Made by a program: the position numbers and the translations under genes
In this document: one piece after another, positions 34,027 through 42,179 of the stretch
How the letters are laid out: every line of letters starts with the position of its first letter
Numbering within the stretch: position 1 is the first letter of the stretch
From: DASZGL01 sp035938875
GTDB lineage: Bacteria; Chloroflexota; Dormibacteria; Aeolococcales; Aeolococcaceae
Length of the DNA stretch: 64,000 nucleotides
Reading direction: 5' to 3'
Assembly (NCBI GenBank): GCA_035938875.1
Contig: DASZGL010000010.1
Span: 4,356-68,355 of the forward strand
Notes under the pieces: model-generated
Seen by the model: the letters and a program-made list of their open reading frames with translations, nothing else
The model's database searches: none
What the model was told of the DNA's origin: nothing

Positions 34027-35009
34027 TCACCCTGCTGCTCTTCGCCGCAGGGCTGGTGCTGATCGTCGCCGGTTCGGAGCTGTTCACCAACGCGGTGGAA
34101 TGGGCCGGCTTCCGCCTTCGCCTGGCCAGCGGAGCGACGGGAAGCCTGCTCGCCGCATGGGGGACGGCGCTGCCCGAGACCGTGGTTCCCGTCGTCGCCA
34201 TCATCAGCCGCGCTCCGGCAGCGGACAGCGTCGCCACCGGCGCCATCGTCGGCGCACCGTTCCTGCTGCTCACCCTGGGCGTCGCTGTCACCGGGTTGGC
34301 GGTGCTGGCGCGGCGCGGCGCCACCGAGCTGAGCGTCGACAGCGGCCAAGCCCGCCGCGACCTGGGGACATTCTTCGCTGCCTACACGCTGGTGCTCATC
34401 GCCGTCGCCCTGCCCCTGTGGCTGCGCGCCGTCGTTGCCGCATCTGTTATTGTCATTTATGGCATCTACGTTCGGGCTGCACTGCGCGGCGGCGCGCCGA
34501 CCGAGGAGATGCCCGAACCACTGCACCTGCTCCGCTGGTACGCGGGCAGGCCTCCGGGCGTGGCCATCGCCGCCCAGCTGCTGGTGGCCATCGCGATGCT
34601 CATCGTCGGCGCCGAGTTCTTCGTTCGCGCGCTGGAACGCAGCGCCGACGCTCTGCAGCTGCCCACTCTGCTGCTGGCACTAGTCCTCGTCCCCGTGGCG
34701 ACCGAGCTCCCCGAAACGCTCAACAGCATCCTCTGGATCCACAGCCGCGACGATGGGCTCGCCTTTGGCAACGTGGCCGGCGCCACCGCTTTCCAGGCGT
34801 GCATCGGCGGAGCCATCGGTGTCGCCTTCACCACCTGGAGCCCAGGCAAGATGGGCCTGGCCAGCGCCGGGCTGGCCTTGCTGTCGAGCTGCTACCTGCT
34901 GGTCCTGCTCCGCCATGGGCGTTGCCGCGGTTGGCTGCTGACGCTCAGCGCCGTTCCCTGGATTGCCTACGTCGTCGTCGCCGGCGTCGCCGGCGGGCGG
35001 CTGCAGTGA
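34023..35009 (+). CDS. Sodium/calcium exchanger family (CaCA) membrane protein
   Basis: This 328-residue transporter has about ten TM helices in two inverted halves, each with an alpha repeat: SLLAAWGTALPETVVPVVAI in the first and LVLVPVATELPETLNSILW in the second. The acidic residues in both PE motifs are the usual cation ligands. It starts at a GTG inside the selB stop (GTGA), so it belongs to the same overlapping chain. Whether it moves Ca2+ or another cation is unknown; a selenium link is only suggested by location. Confidence 0.87.
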   Translation: MITLLLFAAGLVLIVAGSELFTNAVEWAGFRLRLASGATGSLLAAWGTALPETVVPVVAIISRAPAADSVATGAIVGAPFLLLTLGVAVTGLAVLARRGATELSVDSGQARRDLGTFFAAYTLVLIAVALPLWLRAVVAASVIVIYGIYVRAALRGGAPTEEMPEPLHLLRWYAGRPPGVAIAAQLLVAIAMLIVGAEFFVRALERSADALQLPTLLLALVLVPVATELPETLNSILWIHSRDDGLAFGNVAGATAFQACIGGAIGVAFTTWSPGKMGLASAGLALLSSCYLLVLLRHGRCRGWLLTLSAVPWIAYVVVAGVAGGRLQ

Positions 35010-35010
35010 G

Positions 35011-35057
35011 CACCCCACAGATTCCGCAGCCGAGCACCGCGAATCCGTGGGGACCCC
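35011..35057 (+). repeat. 47-bp palindromic element, copy A
   Basis: It begins 1 bp after the exchanger stop. A 12-bp stem (35013-35024 with 35041-35052, one A.C mismatch) encloses a 16-nt loop, followed by ACCCC. Copy B, 1.9 kb away in inverted orientation, matches at 44 of 47 positions. Confidence 0.85.
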
Positions 35058-35139
35058 GCGCGCCGACGTGGCACACTTCCGCCGCGCCACGGCGCAGAGC
35101 GGCTCGCCGTTTTCGAAAGGAAGAGCAGGGAGAGATTGC

Positions 35140-36042
35140 ATGAACCTCGACGGGAAGGTAGCTGTCGTCACCGGTAGCGGCCGCGGGATCGGCCGTGCCT
35201 ATGCGGCAGCCCTCGCCATGGCGGGATGCGCGGTGGTGATCAACGACGTCGACGCCGACGTGGCAGGCGAGACGGTCGAGGCGATCACCAAGGACGGCGG
35301 CCGAGCGGTCGCCGAGGTCGTCGCGGTGGGCAGCGCCGAGGCGGCGGATCGCCTCGTCAGCCGAGCCGTCGAGGCATTCGGACGCATTGATGTCATGTGC
35401 ACCAACGCCGGGATACTCCGTGATCGCGTGCTCTGGAACATGAGCGACGAGGACTTCGACCTGGTCATCGAGACCCACCTGCGAGGCACCTTCACCTGTG
35501 CACGCGCGGCGGTGAAGCGGATGCGCGAGCAGGGCGAGGGCGGACGGATCCTCGTGGTGTCGTCGATCGCCGGGCAGCGAGGCAACTTCGGGCAGACGAA
35601 CTACGCCGCGGCCAAAGCGGGCATCGCCGCCTACGCGCGCACCTGGGCGATGGAGCTGGCGAAGTTCAACATCACCGCCAACGCCATCGTGCCCAACGCG
35701 CTGACCCGGATGGTGGCGAGCATTCCGGGCATGGGTGCCATCGTCGAGTCCGCCGAGCGGGGCGAGCCCATCCCCGACTCGATTCGCAAAGGGATGGGCC
35801 TCGGCCTGCCCCAGGATGTCGCGCCGCTGATCGTCTTCCTCGCCTCCGATGCCGCCAAGGACGTCACCGGCCAGTGCATCGGTCTCGGTGGCGACAAGCT
35901 GTCGCTCTGGGCCCATCCCAAGGAGATCAGCGTCGCCTATCGCGACGGCGGCTGGACCGCCGACGCCATCGCCGAGGTGTGGTCGTCGTCGGTCGGCCTG
36001 CATCTGGAGAGCTACGGGATTCCCATGCTGGGCGGCGGTTAG
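35140..36042 (+). CDS. Short-chain dehydrogenase/reductase
   Basis: This 300-residue SDR has the cofactor motif VVTGSGRGIGRAYA (TGxxxGxG), CTNAGILRD, the catalytic serine in VSSIAGQRG, and Y155-xxx-K159 in NYAAAKAG. The start ATG has a clear AGGA/GGGAG-rich Shine-Dalgarno. The acidic residue after beta-2 (NDVDAD) suggests NAD rather than NADP. The C-terminus is longer than in minimal SDRs, as in the multifunctional-enzyme/3-hydroxyacyl-CoA type. Substrate unknown. Followed at once by endonuclease IV. Confidence 0.9.
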   Translation: MNLDGKVAVVTGSGRGIGRAYAAALAMAGCAVVINDVDADVAGETVEAITKDGGRAVAEVVAVGSAEAADRLVSRAVEAFGRIDVMCTNAGILRDRVLWNMSDEDFDLVIETHLRGTFTCARAAVKRMREQGEGGRILVVSSIAGQRGNFGQTNYAAAKAGIAAYARTWAMELAKFNITANAIVPNALTRMVASIPGMGAIVESAERGEPIPDSIRKGMGLGLPQDVAPLIVFLASDAAKDVTGQCIGLGGDKLSLWAHPKEISVAYRDGGWTADAIAEVWSSSVGLHLESYGIPMLGGG

Positions 36043-36043
36043 T

Positions 36044-36913
36044 GTGCTGATCGGCGGCCACGTCTCCACCAAGGGCGGCATCGACAAGGCCATCGACAAC
36101 GGCCTTCTCATCGGCGCCGAGGTGATCCAGACGCATCCGTCGCCACCTCAGCAATGGCGCACCCTGGTGCTCGACGACGCCGCGGTCGACGCCTACAGGA
36201 TCAAGGCGGAGACCGCAGGCCTGCGGCGGCACTTCTTCCATGCCGCATACCTGGTGAACCTGGCGGCGCAGGACTCGACGCTGCTCAAGCGCTCGGTCGG
36301 CTCACTGGCCTCGTATATGAAGCTGGCCGGGCGGCTCGGAGTCGACGGCGTCGTCTTCCATCCCGGGTCGCACAAGGGCGCAGGGTTCGAACCGATGCTG
36401 CCGCAGATCGCCGCCGCGGTGCGCGAAGTGCTCGATCGCAGCGCCGATTCGACCGCGAAGCTGGTCGTCGAGAACAGCGCCGGACAGGGCGGCTGTGTCG
36501 GCTGCAGCTTCGAGGAGATCGGCGCCATCGTCGACGCCGCGGGTTCCGACCGCGTCGCCGTCTGCCTCGACACCGCGCACAGCTACGCCAGTGGGTACGA
36601 CATCAGCACCGCTGCGGGTGTCGATGAGGCGCTGGCGCGGTTTGACGAATGCGTCGGAATCGATCGCCTCATCGCCATCCACGCCAACGACTCGCGCGTG
36701 GCCTGTGGCGCCAACGTCGACCGTCATGCCAACATCGGCGAGGGACACATCGGCAACGACGCATTCGCGGTGCTGCTCAACGACTCACGCCTGCGCGAGC
36801 TTCCCTGGATCCTCGAGGTCCCCGGTTCGGGGCAGGGTCCGGACATCGACAACATCAATCGTCTGCGCACCCTCGCCCACCTGGAACCCGTGGTCGCTCA
36901 GCCAGCTCCCTAG
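36044..36913 (+). CDS. nfo: Endonuclease IV (AP endonuclease)
   Basis: This 289-residue TIM-barrel nuclease cuts 5' to abasic sites in base-excision repair. Family motifs: IGGHVSTKGGIDKAI, VFHPGSHKGAG, VVENSAGQGGCVG, CLDTAHSYASGYD, AIHANDSRVACGANVDRH and GEGHIGNDAF, supplying the three-zinc site. The GTG at 36044 lies 1 base after the SDR stop; the frame extends upstream inside the SDR gene as a shadow. Confidence 0.94.
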   Translation: MLIGGHVSTKGGIDKAIDNGLLIGAEVIQTHPSPPQQWRTLVLDDAAVDAYRIKAETAGLRRHFFHAAYLVNLAAQDSTLLKRSVGSLASYMKLAGRLGVDGVVFHPGSHKGAGFEPMLPQIAAAVREVLDRSADSTAKLVVENSAGQGGCVGCSFEEIGAIVDAAGSDRVAVCLDTAHSYASGYDISTAAGVDEALARFDECVGIDRLIAIHANDSRVACGANVDRHANIGEGHIGNDAFAVLLNDSRLRELPWILEVPGSGQGPDIDNINRLRTLAHLEPVVAQPAP

Positions 36914-36925
36914 CCTCTTGATTTC

Positions 36926-36972
36926 GGGGTCCCCACGGATTCGCGGTGGTCGGGTGCGGAATCCGTGGGGTG
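36926..36972 (-). repeat. 47-bp palindromic element, copy B
   Basis: A perfect 12-bp stem (36931-36942 with 36959-36970) and a 16-nt loop, in inverted orientation to copy A, lies between the convergent nfo and csaA stops. That is where a bidirectional terminator would be expected, though no T-run is present. Confidence 0.85.
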
Positions 36973-36973
36973 A

Positions 36974-37348
36974 TCAGCCGATGCGATCACCGTTGTCGCA
37001 TGGCCGGTCGGGTCGAAGCAGCACGACACGCTGCGTGCCCCGCTCGTAGACGCCGAGCACCAGCGCCTCGCTGCGCACCGGCCCGATCTGCCGCGGGGGA
37101 AAGTTGACCACGCACACAACCTGCGACCCGATGAGCTGCTCAGGGCTGTAGAGATCGGTGAGTCTCGCCGAGGCGCGCAGGTTGCCCAGAGGTCCGGCGT
37201 CGATGAGCATCCGGTACGCGGGGATGCGCGCCTGGGGAAACTCGTCGCACTGCAGCACGGTGCCCACGCGAATGTCGACGGCGAAGAACTGGTCGGCTGA
37301 CACCTCGGGAAGACGTTCGGGTCTGGCCGACTCGCCGGCCTCAGTCAT
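36974..37348 (-). CDS. csaA: CsaA-type tRNA-binding protein
   Basis: This 124-residue protein is a single tRNA-binding OB-fold like CsaA and the MetRS C-terminus: FFAVDIRVGTVLQC, ARIPAYRMLID, GSQVVCVVNFPPRQIGPVRSEALVLG. CsaA has been reported as a secretion-related chaperone and tRNA binder in Bacillus. It begins 8 bp inside the end of the upstream SGNH hydrolase gene, so they are co-translated. The assignment is firm, the cellular role less so. Confidence 0.9.
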   Translation of the reverse strand: MTEAGESARPERLPEVSADQFFAVDIRVGTVLQCDEFPQARIPAYRMLIDAGPLGNLRASARLTDLYSPEQLIGSQVVCVVNFPPRQIGPVRSEALVLGVYERGTQRVVLLRPDRPCDNGDRIG

Positions 37349-38063
37349 CCGCCCAGCCGCCGGCGCGCAGATATGCGTCGGCGATCACACGATGCCCCTC
37401 GTCAGTCGGATGGATGTCGCCGCTGCCAACCCAGGTGAGCTCGGCGGCGCGACCCCTGAACGCGCGCGATACCGGGGCGACGCGGATCGCCGCGCGCTGC
37501 GCCGCAGCGTGGAGAACGCTGTTGATGCCGCCACCGCTGACAGGAACGGGGAGCACGTGGCCGTCCCTGGCCTCGGGGTCTTCGAATGGGTTGTAGACGG
37601 TCTGCAGACAGGCGATGTCACTGAAGAGAATCCCCGCCCCCGCTGCCGCCGCGGCCAGGCGATCGAGGATCTCATCGAGGTTGCCCCGCGTCCTCTTGCG
37701 TGCATCGGCACTGGCCAGTGCGCCGCCGAACATGGCGTCGTTGCCGGCGATACTCAGGGTCAGCGGGCCCACCGTCTCCCCGGCGGCCAGGGCCTCGGCG
37801 AGGGCGCACTCGGCCCGTTCCAGCTGGCCACCGGGCGCGAGCATCGTCTCGGTTGTCTCGCCCGGCACGGAGAGGTTGAGCAGGCGCAGCCGAGGGCATC
37901 GGATGGTGAGCAACTCCGCCAGCACCGCCATGCACCCCTCGGATGCGTGTGAGGCGCCGATCCCCGCGGCGATGCTGTCGCCGAGAGCCATCATCAGCGT
38001 GCCCACGGCAAGCGGCGAGACGCCGTCCGAGGCCACCGCCGCGCCCGTCATCTCCTGGGACAC
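37341..38063 (-). CDS. SGNH/GDSL-type hydrolase
   Basis: This 240-residue esterase-like protein has the GDSI nucleophile block (MMALGDSIAAGIGAS), glycine in LNLSVPGETT, asparagine in SIAGNDAMF and the catalytic pair GDIHPTDEGH. No signal peptide is evident, so it is probably cytoplasmic. The GTG at 38063 lies 9 nt after a TATACT -10 (38078-38073), which supports this start and a leaderless mRNA. Substrate (lipid, acyl-CoA or carbohydrate ester) unknown. Confidence 0.87.
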   Translation of the reverse strand: MSQEMTGAAVASDGVSPLAVGTLMMALGDSIAAGIGASHASEGCMAVLAELLTIRCPRLRLLNLSVPGETTETMLAPGGQLERAECALAEALAAGETVGPLTLSIAGNDAMFGGALASADARKRTRGNLDEILDRLAAAAAGAGILFSDIACLQTVYNPFEDPEARDGHVLPVPVSGGGINSVLHAAAQRAAIRVAPVSRAFRGRAAELTWVGSGDIHPTDEGHRVIADAYLRAGGWADD

Positions 38064-38072
38064 GATGGCCGA

Positions 38073-38078
38073 AGTATA
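38073..38078 (-). promoter_or_regulatory. -10 box of the SGNH hydrolase gene, apparently leaderless
   Basis: TATACT on the minus strand, then 9 nt, then GTG 38063. It overlaps the divergent promoter region of the lipoprotein gene. Confidence 0.5.
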
Positions 38079-38091
38079 CCGGCGCCCTATC

Positions 38092-38143
38092 TATACTCCG
38101 ACCCAGGCCATCTCACGGGGCCCGGGACGGGCGAGACGAGGAG
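38092..38143 (+). promoter_or_regulatory. -10 box and Shine-Dalgarno of the LprG-like gene
   Basis: TATACT at 38092-38097 and a GGAG at 38140-38143, 5 nt before the apparent ATC start. The -10 lies downstream of the nearest in-frame ATG (38065), which argues against that ATG as start. Confidence 0.45.
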
Positions 38144-38148
38144 CCGAC

Positions 38149-38850
38149 ATCAGAGCACAGCGTTCGCCGCTGATCGCGTCCGTCGTCGCAGTGCTTCTCG
38201 CCGCAGGTTGCGGCAACAGCCGCACCTACGAGGGCGATGCCAAGACCATCCTGCGTGAGGCCAAGCAGGCAGTGGATTCGGCGTCCGCTCTGCACTTCTC
38301 GCTGGAGAGCAGCGACGTCCACGGCGGCAGCGGTCCGATGATCACCGGCGGCCAGGGTGACGCCAAACGGCCCGACGGATTTGCCGGCTCATTGCACGTC
38401 TCCGTCGGCGGGCTTCCCCTGAGCGTCAACATCGTCTCCATCAACGGCTCGTTCTACGCCAGTGCACTCGGTGCGCCGTACAGCAAGGCCGACCCGTCGA
38501 AGTACGGCTTCGCCGACCCGAGCAAGCTCATCGACCCCAATGTCGGGTTGACCAACCTGCTCATCTCGGCCAAGTCGGCAAGCCTCGGCGACCGCGACCG
38601 GTTGGGCAACGACGAGCTCTACGAGATCGACGTCAGCCTGCCTGGCGACCAGGTCAAGTCGTTGCTCACCAGCGCCGATCCATCGCAGGATGTCAAGGGA
38701 CGTGTCGGTGTCAACGTCGACAACCACCAGGTGCGCCGCGTGGTGCTCACCGGGCCATTCTTCGACGCCAAGCAGTTGAGCACGTTTACCCTGGTACTCG
38801 ACAACTATGGCGAGAACGTCACGATCACTCCGCCAGCCGGGTCCGGCTGA
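38149..38850 (+). CDS. LppX/LprAFG-family lipid-carrier lipoprotein
   Basis: This protein of about 233 residues has a basic n-region, a hydrophobic stretch and the lipobox LLAAGCGNS. The rest has the LppX/LprAFG pattern: ILREAKQAVDSASALHFSLE, SVGGLPLSVNIVSINGSFYA, DDPSK-like turns and VGVNVDNHQVRRVVLTGPF. These proteins carry triacylated lipids in a hydrophobic pocket. No ATG, GTG or TTG lies between the -10 box and the signal peptide; the best-placed codon is ATC at 38149 after a GGAG, so a rare AUC start is proposed. It overlaps the exporter gene, as LprG does with P55 in mycobacteria. Confidence 0.8.
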   Translation: MRAQRSPLIASVVAVLLAAGCGNSRTYEGDAKTILREAKQAVDSASALHFSLESSDVHGGSGPMITGGQGDAKRPDGFAGSLHVSVGGLPLSVNIVSINGSFYASALGAPYSKADPSKYGFADPSKLIDPNVGLTNLLISAKSASLGDRDRLGNDELYEIDVSLPGDQVKSLLTSADPSQDVKGRVGVNVDNHQVRRVVLTGPFFDAKQLSTFTLVLDNYGENVTITPPAGSG

Positions 38851-40732
38851 GCCGCTGACCGCAACGGCCACGCTGGCCGCGCCCGCGTCGTCGGGCAGGG
38901 CACGCTGGCGCCTTGCCTTCGCCAGCACCGCCGTCCTGCTCGCCGCCGCCGACACCTACGTCGTCGTCCTGGCGCTGCCGAGCATCATGGGCGACATCGG
39001 CATCGGCATCGATCAGTTGCAGCAGGCGACGCCGATCATCAGCGGCTTCCTCTGTGGCTACGTGGTCGTTCTCCCGCTGCTGGGACGTCTCTCAGACATT
39101 CATGGACGTCAGCCGGTGTTCGTCGCCTGCTTGGTGGCCTTCGCCATCGGCTCGGTCATGACCGCGTCGGCCAGCGCACTGCCGATGGTGGTGGCGGGGC
39201 GGACCATCCAGGGACTTGGCGGCGGCGGCCTGGTTCCGGTGACACTGGCGCTGGTCGCCGACATGTGGCCGCCGGGGCGCCGGGGGCTGCCGCTCGGTGT
39301 CGTCGGCGCGGTGCAGGAGGTGGGCAGCGTCCTCGGCCCACTCTACGGGTCGATCATTGTCGCCGTGAGCGGCTGGCGCACCATCTTCTGGGTCAACCTG
39401 CCCGTCGCCGCAGTTCTTGGTGTCGCATTCGCGATGTCGCCAGCGTCGCCGCAGCTGCGCAGCCGTGCGACCGGCGACCGCGCCACGCGGCGACACGTCG
39501 ATGTCGTCGGCATGCTGCTCGCCGCGGCGGCGTTGACCGCGTCGGCGCTGGCGCTGACCAGTCCGCGGCGACTCACCGACTCGGTCGTTGCAGGCCAGTA
39601 CTTCCTGCCCATCGTCGACCGCGGCGTGCTCGGCGCTGTGACCGAGCCGATCACCCTGCTGGCTTTCGGCCTGTTTGCCGCCTTCGCGCTCTGGGAGTCG
39701 CTGGCGCCGCCGTCGGTGCGGCCGCTGCTCGCCCTTCGCCGGCTCCCCGCTGTGTTGCGCGGCACGGACTGGCCGGGAGCTGCGCTTCTCGGCGTTGTTC
39801 TCGCCTGCATCATCCTGAGCTTCGCCGCGGCCGATCCCAGCCAGCAGATCGTGGCCGGATCGGCGACGGTGATCCTCCCTGTCGCCGCGGTCTGCGCGTT
39901 GCTCTTCGTCTGGCGCGAGCAGCACTGCCGCGATCCGCTGATCAGCTTCGCCGCGTTCGCCGACCGCGCCGCCTTCGGTTCGCTGCTCACCAACCTGGCT
40001 ATCGGTGGCGCGCTGATGGCGGCGCTGGTCGACGTGCCGATCTTCGCCAGGGTCACGGTGTTCCCCGACTCGCAGGTACAGGCCGCGCTCGTGCTGGTAC
40101 GTTTTCTGGCCGCGGTGCCCATCGGCGCCGTCGTCGGCGGGCTGATCTGTGAGCGACTGTCGTACCGAGTGACCACCGCGGTGGGAATGCTGCTGAGCGC
40201 AGCGATGTTCGTCGCCATGACCACGTGGACAGACGGCACACTGGGCGAACGCGGCATCCTCCTGGGCTGGACGACACCGCTTCGCGGCAGCGACCTGATG
40301 CTCGCGCTCTGCGGACTTGGCTTCGGACTGGCCATCGCGCCGGTCAATGCCGCGGTGCTCAGCTCGGTGCGCGCCGCGCTGCTCGGCCTGGCGTCGGCGC
40401 TGGTGGTGGTGGCGCGGATGATCGGCATGCTCATCGGTCTGTCGGTGCTCACCATCATCGGTCTGCGCCGCTTCTACAGCGCCACCGCGGTGATCCCTCC
40501 AATCGACCACTTCTGCCCGCAGTCGCCGCTGCCCGGCCGGTGCCCGCCGTACGACACGCTGATCACCAACGCCGCGCTCGGGGAGCTGCACGCCATCTTC
40601 GCCGGCGCCGCCGTATGCGCTGCTCTCGCCGCCGCGCTGGCGTTGCTGCTACTGCGCCGCGGTCACCTGGCAGCACGGTCCTCGCTGTCCGACCGCCTGC
40701 TGAGCGCGGCAGGGAGCGCCGGCGTTGACTGA
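38807..40732 (+). CDS. P55-like multidrug/lipid MFS exporter (DHA2 family)
   Basis: This 641-residue transporter has about 14 TM helices. Motif A reads LGRLSDIHGRQPVF, with VAGRTIQGLGGGGLVPVTLA and the antiporter motif C region LGVVGAVQEVGSVLGPLYGS. An extended loop (about 255-285) and a long insert near the end (FCPQSPLPGRCPPYD) are unusual. It begins inside the lipoprotein gene and the two probably move lipids or drugs outward as a unit, by analogy with mycobacterial LprG-P55. Its stop overlaps the CCA-adding enzyme start. Confidence 0.87.
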   Translation: MARTSRSLRQPGPAEPLTATATLAAPASSGRARWRLAFASTAVLLAAADTYVVVLALPSIMGDIGIGIDQLQQATPIISGFLCGYVVVLPLLGRLSDIHGRQPVFVACLVAFAIGSVMTASASALPMVVAGRTIQGLGGGGLVPVTLALVADMWPPGRRGLPLGVVGAVQEVGSVLGPLYGSIIVAVSGWRTIFWVNLPVAAVLGVAFAMSPASPQLRSRATGDRATRRHVDVVGMLLAAAALTASALALTSPRRLTDSVVAGQYFLPIVDRGVLGAVTEPITLLAFGLFAAFALWESLAPPSVRPLLALRRLPAVLRGTDWPGAALLGVVLACIILSFAAADPSQQIVAGSATVILPVAAVCALLFVWREQHCRDPLISFAAFADRAAFGSLLTNLAIGGALMAALVDVPIFARVTVFPDSQVQAALVLVRFLAAVPIGAVVGGLICERLSYRVTTAVGMLLSAAMFVAMTTWTDGTLGERGILLGWTTPLRGSDLMLALCGLGFGLAIAPVNAAVLSSVRAALLGLASALVVVARMIGMLIGLSVLTIIGLRRFYSATAVIPPIDHFCPQSPLPGRCPPYDTLITNAALGELHAIFAGAAVCAALAAALALLLLRRGHLAARSSLSDRLLSAAGSAGVD

Positions 40733-42122
40733 GGCCGGCCCGGTCACCGTGGCGCGCCAGGCGCTGTCGCTCAGCGACGTCCTCGACGCCGTCGCCGGCG
40801 CCGCGCGTCGCCGTGGTGTGGAGTGCTACCTCGTTGGTGGCTTCGTACGCGATCGCCTGCTCGGTCGCGAGGTGCGCAAGGACATCGACCTGCTCGTCGT
40901 CGGCGACGGCGCTGTTGAGCTGCTCAGCGACGTCGCCGCGAGTTTCCGCTGGAGCCGGCCACAACAGTTCGAGCACTTCGGCACCGCCCAGGTGCGGGGG
41001 GACGACTTCGTCGTCGAGGTGGTCCGCGCTCGTGCCGAGCGCTACGACCCCGAGTCGCGCAAGCCGTCGGTGCGCGCCGGCACCCTCGACGAGGACGTGT
41101 GGCGCCGGGACTTCACCGTCAACGCGCTGTGCCAGACGCTCGACGGGACAGTGCTCGATCGCACCGGCCGCGGCCTCGACGACCTGCGTGACCGCGTTCT
41201 GCGGACGCCACTCGATCCGGCGGAGACCTTCGGCGAGGACCCGCTGCGGATGTTTCGCGCCGCACGCTTCGTTGCCGAGCTCGGCTTCCGCCTCGCCGAC
41301 GGTGTCATCGAAGCGATGCGCGACCAGGCGCACCGCGCCGATATCCTCAGCGTCGAGCGCATCGCCGCCGAGCTCCGCCGGCTGCTGGTCGGGGACCACC
41401 CCGCAGCCGGCATCGAGGTGCTGCGCGTCGGTGGTCTGCTTGACGTCGTCCTGCCCGAGCTACCCGCGATGGTCGGTGTTGAACAGAGCGGCTATCACGT
41501 GCACGACGTCTACGTGCACACGCTGCGCGCTCTCGACGCGGCGCCGCCCGACCTCATCACCCGGCTCGCCGTGCTTCTCCACGACGTGGGCAAACCGCCC
41601 ACCCACGCCATCGCCGCCGACGGGCGGCACACCTTCCACGATCATCCCCAGGTCGGTGCAGCGATGAGCGCGGCAATGCTGATGCGGTTGCGCTTCAGCA
41701 ATGAGGAGGTCAACGCAGTCGCCTCGCTGGTGCGTCTGCACCTGCGCCCCATCCAGTACGACCCGGCAACGTTCTCCGATGCAGCGGTACGGCGCTTGGT
41801 GCATGCCGTGGGGCCGCTGCGCCAACAGCTCCTCGACGTCGCTCGGGCGGACACCAGGGCTTCGGCCTATCCCGACCTCGCCCAGATCGACGAGCTGAGC
41901 GAACGCATGGAGAGCCTCGACCGCGGCGGCGCCGTGTCCGGCCTGCGTGCCCCGCTCGATGGGCAGGCGATCATGGCCATCGCCGGGCGAGGCCCGGGCC
42001 GCTGGGTGGGAAGGGCCAAGGCCGCGCTCGAGGAGGCGGTCCTAGAGGGCGAGCTGGCCGCTGATGACGCCGAGGCTGCAGAGCGCTGGCTCCGTCAGCA
42101 CGCCGAGCTGCTCAGCGGCTGA
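40725..42122 (+). CDS. cca: CCA-adding tRNA nucleotidyltransferase with HD domain
   Basis: This 465-residue enzyme adds or repairs the tRNA 3' CCA. The nucleotidyltransferase head shows YLVGGFVRDRLLGREVRKDIDLLV, then RRDFTVNALCQTL and the RNA-binding region FGEDPLRMFRAARFVAEL. The C-terminal HD domain (VLLHDVGKPPTHAI) gives phosphohydrolase potential. TTG start at 40725 overlapping the exporter stop by 8 bp; the tail from about 400 lacks a named domain. A poly(A) polymerase of the same family is the alternative. Confidence 0.92.
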   Translation: MTEAGPVTVARQALSLSDVLDAVAGAARRRGVECYLVGGFVRDRLLGREVRKDIDLLVVGDGAVELLSDVAASFRWSRPQQFEHFGTAQVRGDDFVVEVVRARAERYDPESRKPSVRAGTLDEDVWRRDFTVNALCQTLDGTVLDRTGRGLDDLRDRVLRTPLDPAETFGEDPLRMFRAARFVAELGFRLADGVIEAMRDQAHRADILSVERIAAELRRLLVGDHPAAGIEVLRVGGLLDVVLPELPAMVGVEQSGYHVHDVYVHTLRALDAAPPDLITRLAVLLHDVGKPPTHAIAADGRHTFHDHPQVGAAMSAAMLMRLRFSNEEVNAVASLVRLHLRPIQYDPATFSDAAVRRLVHAVGPLRQQLLDVARADTRASAYPDLAQIDELSERMESLDRGGAVSGLRAPLDGQAIMAIAGRGPGRWVGRAKAALEEAVLEGELAADDAEAAERWLRQHAELLSG

Positions 42123-42164
42123 CGAACCGCCACCGCGACCGGCCCCGCGGCGGCCGCGGGACCG

Positions 42165-42170
42165 TACAAT
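42165..42170 (+). promoter_or_regulatory. -10 box of the DUF1232-rplI-dnaB operon, apparently leaderless
   Basis: TACAAT, then 9 nt, then ATG 42180. This is the best -10 match in the window. Confidence 0.55.
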
Positions 42171-42179
42171 GGCCCGCTC

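Noticed and set aside
39092..40591. 499-codon minus-strand frame opposite the MFS exporter
   Set aside because: Extremely Arg/His/Gln-rich, no hydrophobic core; shadow of TM-coding sequence.
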